From positions 6,633,354 to 6,697,353 of the forward strand of contig CM052362.1 in assembly GCA_028551475.1 (NCBI GenBank): a stretch of DNA of 64,000 nucleotides, given 5' to 3'. A program made the translations under genes and the position numbers. The DNA comes from Casuarina equisetifolia. Its lineage: Eukaryota > Streptophyta > Magnoliopsida > Fagales > Casuarinaceae. The first letter of the stretch is position 1; the number at the start of each line of letters is the position of its first letter. Below are positions 1 to 9,641 of this stretch, piece by piece. A model generated the notes under the pieces. That model was not told the DNA's origin. It saw nothing but the letters and a program-made list of their open reading frames with translations, and did not search any database.

Positions 1-1340
1 GAATGATTAAAGCCTGTATATAATTCTCCATCCTTCTATTCTTTACTTCTGTACTAAGCCTCTGATAGAAGGTTGGAATCTACCACAGTGATATACACTC
101 CAAAAATAATGCATGCAGGTGTGCCTATCAGTCTTGTTCTACAAATATATTATGTTCTGTACTTATTCATTATGTAATTACACTTATGTTGCCGTTTTGT
201 TGCAATACATATCACTTAAGGAAATTCAACACCCCTTTTTACAATTTCTATCAGTTTAGATATTCTTAATCCTTGACCTGAACCTATTACCATTCTTGAT
301 GTCTATGTACAACCTACACAAAGGAAAAAGAAAGAAAGAAGGATGTTTGACATTTTTCCATTGATTACATGTAACTGTCAAGTCAGCGGCTTTTAATTGT
401 CCCAACAAGGATAAATTGTAATAGCCGAATATCAATGCATATCAACTCCTGTAAAGAAAGAAATAAGAGAGAGTAAATTTATATATCATAGGGATGATAA
501 TTAGATAAACAGGTCAGTCCTTATAATGCAAAATGATCAAGAAGCACACTAAAATTATGCTAGGAGGAAAAAAAAGAAATGAAAAATATACGGTCAATGG
601 GTTTGAATTGTATGCTCCAAAATGCCAAGTGTACCTAGAAAATCTCCAAATAAGGTGTATTGCTGCTTTCAACATAGAATATCTGTGTTGTCAAGTAAAA
701 CAAGTTCTAAAATGTAAAGTTTATTTTAGTACTTATATGAAAAGTGAAGAGTTGACTCCCTGCTTTGTATTCCTCCTTTTTTCTTTTGTCCTTTTTTTTT
801 TTACAATTTTTTTTTAATTTTTTTAAATTATATATATATATATATTTATTTATTTGAAAAGAAAGGGCAAGGGAAGAAGAGTAAGAAGGAAAATAAACTT
901 GATGGTTGAACTTTTTGTGCCATTATGCACATACCCTCTTGGTGTTCCCGAACAAAAAGGAAGAAAAGAGATCATTCTTGTCGTTATGCCTAGCAACTTT
1001 AATCATCTATTTACTTCTCCTCAATGCACCAGTTCTGCAAAATTAGTGCTTAATTATGACATTGAGAAAAAGGGGGTTTAGATCAAACCTAGCCTGTCAT
1101 GGGATTATCCCTCATGCGTTGTATCAGTTTGTGATGAAGGGACATTAAGAATGTAGTTGGATAAGAGTCCACTTGCCGGTTTATTATTTCATGTAATTTT
1201 ACCTTATAAGCTTATAGCAAATAGATTCTTAAAGCCTCCAAAACCAGAAACATTGTTAATATTGCCAAAGATGTAAGAAAATTAACCAAATGACAGTAAT
1301 TTGTGACAGCTCCAAGAGTTAAATCTCTACGTAGAAACCT
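1..1340. other. AT-rich intergenic DNA, no gene seen
   Basis: This stretch has only short, compositionally biased open frames and T-rich and (TA)n runs around 775-850. I recognise no protein family, RNA gene or element end in it. The last part (1341-1347, TATAAAT) is the probable TATA box of the MADS-box gene that follows. Confidence 0.6.
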
Positions 1341-1442
1341 TATAAATCTCATTTCAATCCCCTTATGACAGTAGTCTTCCTCTTGCAGCCTTCTTTGTGC
1401 TCTCTTTTCTGTGTAAGGTTCTTGGTTCTGATACTCTTAAAT

Positions 1443-2171
1443 ATGGTGAGGAAGAGCAAGGGCAGGCAAAAGATCGAGATGGTGAAGATGGAAAACGACA
1501 GCAACCTCCAAGTTACTTTCTCGAAACGCCGGTCCGGCCTGTTCAAGAAAGCCAGTGAGCTTTGTACCCTATGCGGTGCTGAGATTGCCATTGTCGTTTT
1601 CTCTCCCGGAAAGAAGGTCTTCTCCTTTGGCCACCCCAACGTGGAGTCTGTCGTCGATCGGTTCCTCACCCGAAACCCACCTCAAAACAACGGCACACTT
1701 CAGATGATCGAGGCACACAGAAACGCCAGCGTCCGGCAGCTCAACGTGGAGCTCACTCAGGTCATGCACCAACTTGAGGCTCAGAAGAAGCATGCTGAGG
1801 AACTGAACAGAATGCGTAAAGCACATCAAGGACAGTGGTGGTGGGAGATGCCCATTGAACAGCTCGGGAAGCCACAGCTCGAGCAGTTAAAGGCGTCTCT
1901 GGAGGATCTTAAGAAGAACGTTGCAAAGCAGGCTGACAGACTTCTGATTCAGACTTCACATCCTCCTCAATTTTTCCCAGCCGGGAATTCAAGTCAAGGG
2001 GTCATTCCTTATGATACCAAGAGCATCTCTTTTGATACCAAGATTCCTTATGACACAAAGAACATCTCCTTTGATACCAAGATTCCTTATGACACAAACC
2101 ATACTCTCGGGTTAAGCAGGGACGTGAATCCCCAGACATTCAATCTGGGATATGGACATCGGATTTTCTGA
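1443..2171 (+). CDS. AGL62-like: Type I (M-alpha) MADS-box transcription factor, AGL62-like, copy 1
   Basis: Intronless, 242 codons. The ATG at 1443 is chosen because the MADS domain begins right after it; the open frame to its left has no family likeness. Residues about 7-66 form the SRF-type MADS domain (KGRQKIEM, FSKRRSGLFKKASELCTLCG, FSPGKKVFSFGHP), the part that binds CArG-type DNA and dimerises. Residues about 80-165 are helical and rich in Leu, Glu and Gln, with the WWWEMP motif typical of AGL62 relatives. The C-terminus carries a 13-residue tandem repeat. TATAAAT at 1341 and AATAAA at 2418 frame a short transcript. In Arabidopsis, AGL62 acts in the endosperm nucleus and delays cellularisation; a seed role here is inferred from family only. 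Two related genes follow on the same strand. Confidence 0.93.
   Translation: MVRKSKGRQKIEMVKMENDSNLQVTFSKRRSGLFKKASELCTLCGAEIAIVVFSPGKKVFSFGHPNVESVVDRFLTRNPPQNNGTLQMIEAHRNASVRQLNVELTQVMHQLEAQKKHAEELNRMRKAHQGQWWWEMPIEQLGKPQLEQLKASLEDLKKNVAKQADRLLIQTSHPPQFFPAGNSSQGVIPYDTKSISFDTKIPYDTKNISFDTKIPYDTNHTLGLSRDVNPQTFNLGYGHRIF
2004..2099 (+). repeat. 39-bp coding tandem repeat in the MADS copy 1 C-terminus
   Basis: Two full 39 bp units (2004-2042 and 2043-2081) and an 18 bp partial unit (2082-2099) encode I-P-Y-D-T-K-x-I-S-F-D-T-K in frame. Each unit is itself a diverged half-repeat (YDTK / FDTK). The other two MADS proteins lack it. Confidence 0.93.
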
Positions 2172-2439
2172 GTTTTTCTGGTGGTGTTGGAGAAAACATT
2201 AGAACTGGTTAGCCACGTTGTTTATGTTAAGCCACAGCTTGTTAAGTTTCATGTCTCTTTGCCTCTTTGCATGGAGTGTTATCTGATATTTGGTTCAAGG
2301 GTACGTCTCGTTTGTTATCTTTACTTTAATTTGATAGCATACCCAGGGTTTGTATGTATAGAGTACTGTGGCCAATTGGAGACTCGTATGATATGCATGT
2401 ATTCCGGTATTTACATCAATAAATTATGAATATAGTCGA

Positions 2440-4400
2440 TGTTTGATGCCAATTTGGACTTCATATGGCGTTAGTTCTAATTCTATTCTCGTTGGGTTTG
2501 CATATTTTGGAGTATAAACTCTTGGACAACTTGGAGGAAGCCATAGATATGTCAAATAACTTTTGAAAAAGTCATAAATTGGATCATTTTTTGGAGTTTT
2601 TGGTTAACTCAGTCGATAAAGTTTCTTGTAATTTATTAAGGGATCCTACTATGATTCCAACAAACATTAAGGGGTAAATTATCTTTCAATCATGGGTCTA
2701 CTTAATAAAACTTGTTAGGTATAACCCCCCGGTACTCAAAAAAAAAAAAAAAAACTAAAAGGGCATGCAAACACCAATGGACTTATATGATGTATGATTA
2801 TTATATCCAACATTATTATTTTCATAAAATTTGTCAACATACTACTCTTTTTTTGAGGAAAAAAAATTTTTTTAGAAGACGAGAGAAATTTTCATTGATT
2901 ATCAATTATCTTGTTTTTATTCCTTTACATGGGTATTCAACAAATGCCAAGAGAAACTAGGGTTTGAACACAGGTGGGTAGGTTTCAATGATACTGAAGA
3001 CAAGGTTAAGGAAATAAATAGGAGGCCATTATTTTTAGAAGAGGGGAAAAAGGAGTATTAGAAGTAACCCTAATGACAAGCTTAGTGCATAATGCGACCT
3101 CGATATTTTGTGAGGATCATAACTCTTAAGCATCTAGAGATTCTACGTTACACATTTGGCACCATCAAAGTGAGTTAGGTTTAATGATTTTAATGACACA
3201 TGATGGGGGAAAAAGTGACTATTAATCCAATTTATTTCATCAAGTTTCTTATTCTTACGTCCATATGGACCAAAATTTCAATGAACTTGGAGTGTCTTTC
3301 TTTGTCTTTTTCCCTGAATGGGTATGATTCCAACTATATGAAGCAGATCCTGCAACTCACTTTTAAATGTCCTCGTTGTACATTAATAATGCCCATAGTG
3401 GCTGCATCACAAATTTCTACCACATTAATGTTTAGAAATTTTTTCTTACCGTTCCAATTGTACATTATATACCCTTCAAAACTCATTCACTGCTTCCGTT
3501 TCTTGCATTGCTTTTACACTGTCATTCATAACCAATAATCTAGCAATAACAACAGTGCAACCATGACAACGATGACAGTAATATGTAGTGATGATGCCAA
3601 TGATAATTATCACAATACATAATTGACAATTAAAACAATAATAACGATAAATTCCCATGAAATCATTTGTATTTTTTACTTTCTTATGAACCAAACTATA
3701 TTGGTACAAAAGTAACTTAGATCTCGAGGAATAGTGTAATTAACTGGCAATCCCTCACATGTCTCTAAGCATATATGGAGATCAACTGAGTTTATTCCAC
3801 GCTAGAGATAGCCACCTAAAAGGAGACCAGGGACTTTCTATGTGGTTCTTGGCTGCAATGTTTATGGAAAATCATAAAGAAGTAACGTCCCATGCATTTG
3901 TTTTTGTAGTTACTGATATTAAAAATGGCTTCAAGGTTCTTCAATGTCATAAACGAAAATTCTCCTTCCTGAATTGAGGCAGAGTGGATAAATACAACTT
4001 TATGTGAAATTTACTATCAATTAGCTTGTTTTCATTTTGTTTCCTAACATTTCTGCCCTTTACAATGTAACTAAAAAGCCAAAAACAAGTGGAAAGTGTT
4101 AGCTAATTATGATTCCATTTCCTAAAACAGTGAATTTAGGCCTAAATGTAAACCTTTTCTGTTGAATCTACTAAAAAGGACAGTCAATTATAATTTTACT
4201 TTATTAACACATTAAACTCCCCATTAATGTTGTCTACAACGACCTCTAAAGATTAAATGAAATTTACAATTACTACAACCACATAATTATGCAGAGCAGT
4301 TATGCATACTGCTAAGAAAGAAATTGTAACTTCCAAATCTTGGATTAAGACAATTAAGATGAGTGCTTAACGAGTAATTAATTTGTGAAGGAAAATAATC
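2440..4400. other. Intergenic DNA between MADS copies 1 and 2
   Basis: AT-rich sequence with a poly(A) run near 2739-2755 and no open frame that resembles a known protein. A probable TATA box for MADS copy 2 (TATAAG) lies at 4403-4408, about 70 bp before its start codon. Confidence 0.6.
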
Positions 4401-4477
4401 CATATAAGTACTCAGTTCCTCAAGCATAAGAAGTCCAGATCAAGAAACGAGTTGAATTCCTGATAGGCTTAACAACA

Positions 4478-5080
4478 ATGGGGGCAAGAAAGGGCACGGG
4501 TCGCAAGAAGATAGAGAGTACAAAAATTCTGAAGAAAAGCAATCTGCAAGTTACATTCTCCAAACGTCGTGCGGGACTCTTCAAGAAGGCCAGTGAGCTT
4601 TGCACACTCTGTGGGGTTGATGTTGCGATCGTCGTCTTCTCTCCAGGCAGCAAGGTCTTCTCTTTTGGTCATCCCGGGGTTGAGTCCATCGCCGATCGCT
4701 TTCTTGCAGGAAACCCTCCGTCGTCTGGAAGAAAGCAGCACCAGATTCTTGAAGCTTGTCGAAACTACGATATTCATGAGCTTAATGTTCATCTCACTCA
4801 ACTTGTCAATCAACTGGAAGCGGAGAAAAGGTATGGGGAAGCACTCGACCAAATGAGAAGCGCTGACCGGAGGCAGCACTGGTGGGAAGCCCCGGTCTCT
4901 GAGCTCGGCTTGTTTGAGTTAGAACAGTTGAGGGCTGCAATGGAGGAGTTAAAGAAGAACGTAGCAGAACAAGCCAACATATCTTTTACTGAGTCCACCA
5001 CTAATTCTTCCTCTTACTTGGAGAGAATGCCTTCTGATATTAGTGCTACTTCCATCATCCCCAACGCCTACAATTTTTAG
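4478..5080 (+). CDS. AGL62-like: Type I (M-alpha) MADS-box transcription factor, AGL62-like, copy 2
   Basis: Intronless, 200 codons, starting at the ATG at 4478. The MADS domain occupies roughly residues 4-62, beginning with GTGRKKIE and continuing through FSKRRAGLFKKASELCTLCG and FSPGSKVFSFGHPGVES. A Leu/Glu-rich helical segment follows, with a W-W-E-A-P motif at the place where copy 1 has WWWEMP. The C-terminal tail is short and Ser/Thr-rich, without the tandem repeat of copy 1. The protein should bind DNA as a dimer in the nucleus, most likely with an M-gamma partner as known for AGL62; this is family knowledge, not seen here. It is closer to copy 1 than to the third gene. Confidence 0.92.
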   Translation: MGARKGTGRKKIESTKILKKSNLQVTFSKRRAGLFKKASELCTLCGVDVAIVVFSPGSKVFSFGHPGVESIADRFLAGNPPSSGRKQHQILEACRNYDIHELNVHLTQLVNQLEAEKRYGEALDQMRSADRRQHWWEAPVSELGLFELEQLRAAMEELKKNVAEQANISFTESTTNSSSYLERMPSDISATSIIPNAYNF

Positions 5081-5371
5081 TCCTGGAAGTCTATGAACCA
5101 AAGTTTACATCTTTCAACCTCTATGTTAAAGTCGTGTTATTATGTCTAAGGAACGAAATTGATGATAATAGCATGATTTGTTTTCTCTTATTTGTTATAA
5201 ATACAATTGTTTTTATTTTTTTTAGACCGTACCTACTCTCAGCTGAGCTAGGTGGTTGTCAACAACCACTCCTCATTCCATAATCTTAAGTTTTGTTTGG
5301 CCCCAAAAGGAAAACATAACAAAATCAAATCACCCTGCAAATTGAGATCAAATCCCTCATGATTGGGATTA

Positions 5372-5908
5372 ATTGGTTCAATATTCTCTTCATATATTCA
5401 ATTTTTTTCTTATTTTAAAAATTTTTAGCAAAATATTGTGTTTTTCTACTATAATATTAGAATTCAGGTTTATATGTGACATCTTATCACAAACTAAGTC
5501 TTTATAATCTCCATTTTGTTTCTTCTTTTTCTTATGGATTGATCTGCAGTCATATAAATAATGGTTGTCTCAATTTATCAATATTTCGATTTGGTATTTT
5601 CCTTCTATGTCTAGGTGTTTTCCTATCTTTAAAATAAATTTTGAGAAATTAAATATTTTTTTATAATATATTATGTATTAAAACTCAAGTTTATGTATTA
5701 CATCATGTTATTATGTTGCGGATTAAGTTTTGGAGTGAAAATTAGTTAGGCTAAATTGATTTGTTTTAAATAGATTCTAGAAAAATTTTAAAGTTATTAT
5801 CCTTGTATTAGTAGGAATTCTTAATGGTATTTGATTAGGATTCCTTTTGTTATTAGAAAAAGAAAAAGATTATAGAAAAGCTTAGAAAATAGAAAAGAGG
5901 GTTGCATC
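5372..5908. repeat. Diverged interspersed repeat, left copy flanking MADS copy 3
   Basis: About 540 bp that can be aligned by eye almost end to end with 7553-8112 in the same orientation, with many small differences. Shared landmarks are AGCAAAATATTG, TGACATCTTATCA, AAATAATGGTTGTCTCAAT and the end GAGxGTTGCA. The style (AT-rich, then a short pyrimidine/G-rich tail) fits an LTR-type sequence, but I see no clear TG..CA ends. Its right end is fused to a fragment of the DUF1005 gene. Confidence 0.75.
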
Positions 5909-5909
5909 G

Positions 5910-6023
5910 TTTGTGCGGATTCCCGTCGGAAACCCGGCCGTGAAATTGCCCACGGCCTCGGTCCTTTTCCGGAGACCAGCCGTCCTCGTCGCTTGCTTCA
6001 CGTTGAGTAAGAATCCTATACGG
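5910..6023 (+). pseudogene. Internally deleted fragment of a DUF1005 gene
   Basis: This GC-rich island matches the start of the DUF1005 copy A coding sequence (about 9656-9740, then 9852-9872, then from 9906) in the same strand, with three deletions. Shared landmarks are GTGAAATTGCCCACGGCCTC, AGCCGTCCTCGTC against AACCGTCCTCGTC, and GCTTGCTTCACGTTGAGTAA. The last deletion joins at GTAAG, which occurs at both break points in copy A, so a short-homology junction is likely. It matches copy A better than copy B. It is not translatable as a domain and abuts the repeat at 5372-5908 without a gap. Confidence 0.88.
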
Positions 6024-6448
6024 AATTTTTTTTTTTAAATTTTTTCACGGAATTATATTTTGGGATTTCCATATTGCATTCCTAGATTCTCGGTTTTTGT
6101 TTTGGAGTCAATTTAATCAAAGATTATGATCTCAATTTCAGTGATTTATGGAATAATTTAGGGAAATTTCTGCTTATTTCAACCACTGATTTTATGATGG
6201 GTGACGGAGATCTTATTATAAGAGTAATAAATGTGGCTGATTAAGTGTTAATTTTGTGTAAACTATGTGGCATCATTATCGCCGTTCAAAGTCTTTTCAA
6301 CTGTGAGGATTAACTGAAATTACGCATATTTATCAACCAAAAAATAAAAATTAACCAAGACATAACCCTAAACGGAAAGGAAAAGTGTAAGAATAAATAA
6401 TACACCGTCCCTTTAACCGTCTTCGTCTACTCCTTTGTGATTAGTGTC

Positions 6449-7114
6449 ATGGAAGACTATGGCGGAAAGAAGAAAACCAAGGAGGCTTCCAAGGGCCGTC
6501 AGAAGATCGAGATCAAGCGGATAGAGAACGCAAGCACTAGGCATGTCACGTTCTCGAAGCGTCGTTCCGGGCTGTTCAAGAAAGCGACGGAGCTCTGTGT
6601 CATGACCGGCGCGAAGGTTGCCATTATAACGAGATCTCCCGGGAAGAAGGTCTTCTGCTTCGGCTATCCGGACGTGGACACGGTCCTTGACTGTTACCTC
6701 TGCGGGAACTCTCCCCATGTGCGGTCCTCCTCGTCGTCGAGCGCTTTGGCATTCGAGGAGTTCAACAAGCAGTATGCGGAGTCGCTCAAGGAGTTGGAGG
6801 AGGAGAAGAGGCGGCTTTCGGCATTTCAAGAGGAGAAGAAGATGGGAAACAGTAGGTTCTTGTGGGACGAGCCGATGGATGATATGGGGTTGGAGGAGCT
6901 CGAGCAATACTTTGCGGCCATGAAGGAGATGAGAAGAAAGTTGGCCGAAGACGTCGATCAACTCAAGGTTACAAACTCTATGACGACACAGCCGTCATAC
7001 AACCAGTTTGGTACTGCCGACGAAGGGAATCACCAGTTCGGTGATCTGGGTTGGTGCGTTGATCCTGTCGGAACCAGTGGTTTTGATTTGGGAGGACAAG
7101 GGTATTACACTTAA
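6449..7114 (+). CDS. Type I (M-alpha) MADS-box transcription factor, diverged AGL62 relative, copy 3
   Basis: Intronless, 221 codons from the ATG at 6449 (a GTG four codons earlier is not a plausible plant start). A short basic leader precedes a MADS domain at about residues 15-74: KGRQKIEIKRIENAS, TFSKRRSGLFKKATELCVMT and RSPGKKVFCFGYPDVDT. The usual V-V-F before SPG is replaced by I-T-R, and the C-T-L-C-G stretch by C-V-M-T-G, so it is the most diverged of the three. The region after it is Glu/Lys-rich and probably a coiled coil, with W-D-E-P-M-D-D-M-G where the relatives have a W-W motif. Codon use is GC-rich compared with its AT-rich surroundings. The gene lies between two direct copies of an interspersed repeat (5372-5908 and 7553-8112). 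Confidence 0.9.
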   Translation: MEDYGGKKKTKEASKGRQKIEIKRIENASTRHVTFSKRRSGLFKKATELCVMTGAKVAIITRSPGKKVFCFGYPDVDTVLDCYLCGNSPHVRSSSSSSALAFEEFNKQYAESLKELEEEKRRLSAFQEEKKMGNSRFLWDEPMDDMGLEELEQYFAAMKEMRRKLAEDVDQLKVTNSMTTQPSYNQFGTADEGNHQFGDLGWCVDPVGTSGFDLGGQGYYT

Positions 7115-7552
7115 GTGTTCTTCTGAATAATTTTCAGACTTTTATCATGACAGTGTATTCCATTGTTTTTTTTTTTTCTTTCTTATAAGTAGTCATAATG
7201 TAATGGGACCTGTTCATCTAGTTAAGTGGTTAAAGCTGCGGTTGATGGCTTAGCGATTTCATGACGGATATGTGTGCAAATTAGCGTTGTGTTTGATTGC
7301 GTGGTGATACACATCATGTAATGCACAGAGCGAAAAGGTTCATCATAGGATGACTATTAGGGTTTCTTCCCTCTTTCGGTAAATGGTATTATGAGTTCCT
7401 ACGACAAGAAGATTTTATTCAAGTTTGGGACAAAGGAATTTCTCGTTTGTAAGGCACGTATCGGTTTGATTCTTTTTATTTATTTGTTTATAATTTAAAA
7501 TTTTTATAAACTTGTTAAATAATGGTTATCACATATAACTAATATTTTGGTT

Positions 7553-8112
7553 AAATATTCTCTTTATATATTCAAGTTTTTTTTTTCTTATTTTAATTTT
7601 TTTAGCAAAATATTGAGCTTTTCTAATATAATATTAGAATTCAAGTTTATGTATGACATCTTATCATGGACTAAGTCTTTATAATCTCCATTCTATTGCT
7701 CCTTTTTCTTGCGAATTGATCCACGATTAGGACAAGAAGGCATATAAATAATGGTTGTCTCAATTAATCAATATTTTGATTTGGTTTTCTCCTTCTACGT
7801 TTAGGTGTTTTCCTATCTTGAAAATAGATTTTAAGAGAATAAACAAGTTTTTTTTTCTGATATATTATTAAAGCTCAAGTTTACATACTATATTTTATTG
7901 GGGATTAGGTTTTTTTTTTTTGTGTTTGGAATTTGGAGTGAAAATTACTTAGGTTAAACTAATTTGTTTTAAGTAATCCTAAAAATATTTTAGAGGTTAT
8001 TCTCCTTGTATGAGTAGGTGTTCTTAATGGTATATGATTAGGATTCATTTTGCTATTAGTTAAAAAGAAAAAAAAAGATTATAGGAAAACTTAGAAATAG
8101 AAAAGAGAGTTG
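7553..8112. repeat. Diverged interspersed repeat, right copy flanking MADS copy 3
   Basis: Direct copy of 5372-5908. Here the tail continues past GAGAGTTGCACC into about 130 bp (CTTTGTCTTGCAACCATTGG, GTCAAGAGAGAAACCAACCA), which is probably the original end of the repeat and is missing from the left copy. Confidence 0.75.
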
Positions 8113-8274
8113 CACCTTATGAGAGTGTGGTAGTCAAATATTATTGCTTTGTCTTGCAACCATTGGTCAAGAGAGAAACCAACCAATTGTTGGAGTGTAG
8201 AGAACAATTGTGTGTGAGTTGGGTGTAGATTTTGTAATAGTATGTTTTCTCATTTATATTAGTATATATTTCAA

Positions 8275-8465
8275 TAGTATCATGTTAGAATTCTTTTTAT
8301 TATTAGTTTAAAAATAAAAAAAAAAATTATAATAAAACTTAGACGGTTGCACTTTCGAGTGTAGTAGCTAGAGGCTGCTACTTTGTGTTGCAGCCATTTG
8401 TCAAGAAAGAGGCTAACTATACGAGCGTTGGAAGTGATGTGAGTTTTGAGTAAATTTTATAAGTA
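8275..8465. repeat. Extra partial copy of the repeat tail
   Basis: The tail of the repeat recurs in tandem: ATGTTAGAATTC, an A-rich run, ACGGTTGCACTTTCGAGTG, TTTGTGTTGCAGCCATTTGTC and AAGAAAGAGGCTAAC correspond to sequence at 8030-8190. Between this and about 9240 I see no gene. Confidence 0.6.
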
Positions 8466-9249
8466 ATATTTTTGTATTCTCTTAAAAAAAACTTTAACGA
8501 GAAGAGAAAGTATTAATAAAATACCAATTATAATAAATATAGGACATTGTGTTAATTTGAATAACTTTGTATCTCATATCTATTGTACACTTACGATTTG
8601 ATTTTATCATCTATATATTCATATATCAGGTGGTTTTCTACAACACATGATCTCCATTTCATAGCTCTATTTCATTACTTGTTGGTTGAGTTACACTGAA
8701 AATGAGAGCATACAAACAGTAATTATCGTGTACGAACAGTCTTTGTTAATATACTTGTTTTCTAGAAACTAATATTTAGCATTCTACAAAGGTTAGGCCA
8801 TTTTTTATATTCCTAGGTTAGTGTTGCTTTTGTCCCTACGTCAATGGCCCCTCCATTACACGAATGTGTGGTTCCAAATTACAGCAAAGTCTCAGTGGCG
8901 TACAGCCATATCCAAAAGCAAAAGGAACCTTAAAATAATTGTTTTTATTATATTTGAATATACTTCTTAAGGTGGACAGATGTTGGACGGTGGTCGTCAA
9001 CAAACGCCCATATTCCTCCCCACTTAACGAACGAGACGACGTCAAGCAAGTCCTCCTCGGCATAAAAAAACAGCCCCAGCTGTTCCATGGTTGGATCGCC
9101 TGCTGGCCAATTCCCTACCCGCACGTGCACATCTCTGCTGGCAATTACCGTACGTGCGCAACCGAGATCCAGCTCAATCCCACGTATGCCATGATTCGTG
9201 TCAGTTAGGTCGCGCTACTCTACGACACACCATTCGTGAGTTTGCATTG

Positions 9250-9600
9250 ACGCGACACGTGTCTCAACCGGATTAACTCTCTCAATCACAATTTTGGCCG
9301 ACAGATACACTCATTCGAGCTCCGAGCAGGACACTTATAAAGTCGGTTCCATGAATTAATCCGAAAAGCCGGTCCCGACCTTGTTGGGTAAGGACAGAAT
9401 TTGACTTCGAGGAGAGTAATTATCCGATCACATCGCTTTTACTTGGAAAAGAAAGTGAAGTCGGTTGCAGCGGATTGAACCCGCTGGCATGTGACGTACG
9501 ATTCCCAGCTGTATAGCTGTATTACTTTTTCCTTTCTTTTTTAGGAAACACTTCGTTTATATACCAATTTGCCTCTCAGACGAAGAAACCAATCCAAGAA
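9250..9600 (+). promoter_or_regulatory. Promoter region of DUF1005 copy A
   Basis: A perfect palindromic G-box/ABRE-type core, GACACGTGTC, lies at 9254-9263, and further CACGTG cores occur upstream (GCACGTGC near 9121). TTTATATACC at 9556-9565 is a plausible TATA box about 80 bp before the start codon. The ACGT cores would suit bZIP or bHLH control, for example in stress responses; that is inference. Confidence 0.6.
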
Positions 9601-9632
9601 AGCTCGAAAGCTCGAAAGCTCGAAAGCTCGAA
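9601..9632 (+). repeat. AGCTCGAA x4 tandem repeat in the 5' leader of DUF1005 copy A
   Basis: Four exact 8 bp units end 9 bp before the start codon. DUF1005 copy B has no such repeat in the same place, so it arose or was lost after the copies separated. Confidence 0.95.
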
Positions 9633-9641
9633 AGCCTCGCC

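Noticed and set aside
1365-1442. N-terminal extension of MADS copy 1 with a hydrophobic stretch
   Set aside because: The stretch has no family likeness, lies in the probable 5' UTR just after the TATA box, and the family starts at the ATG at 1443.
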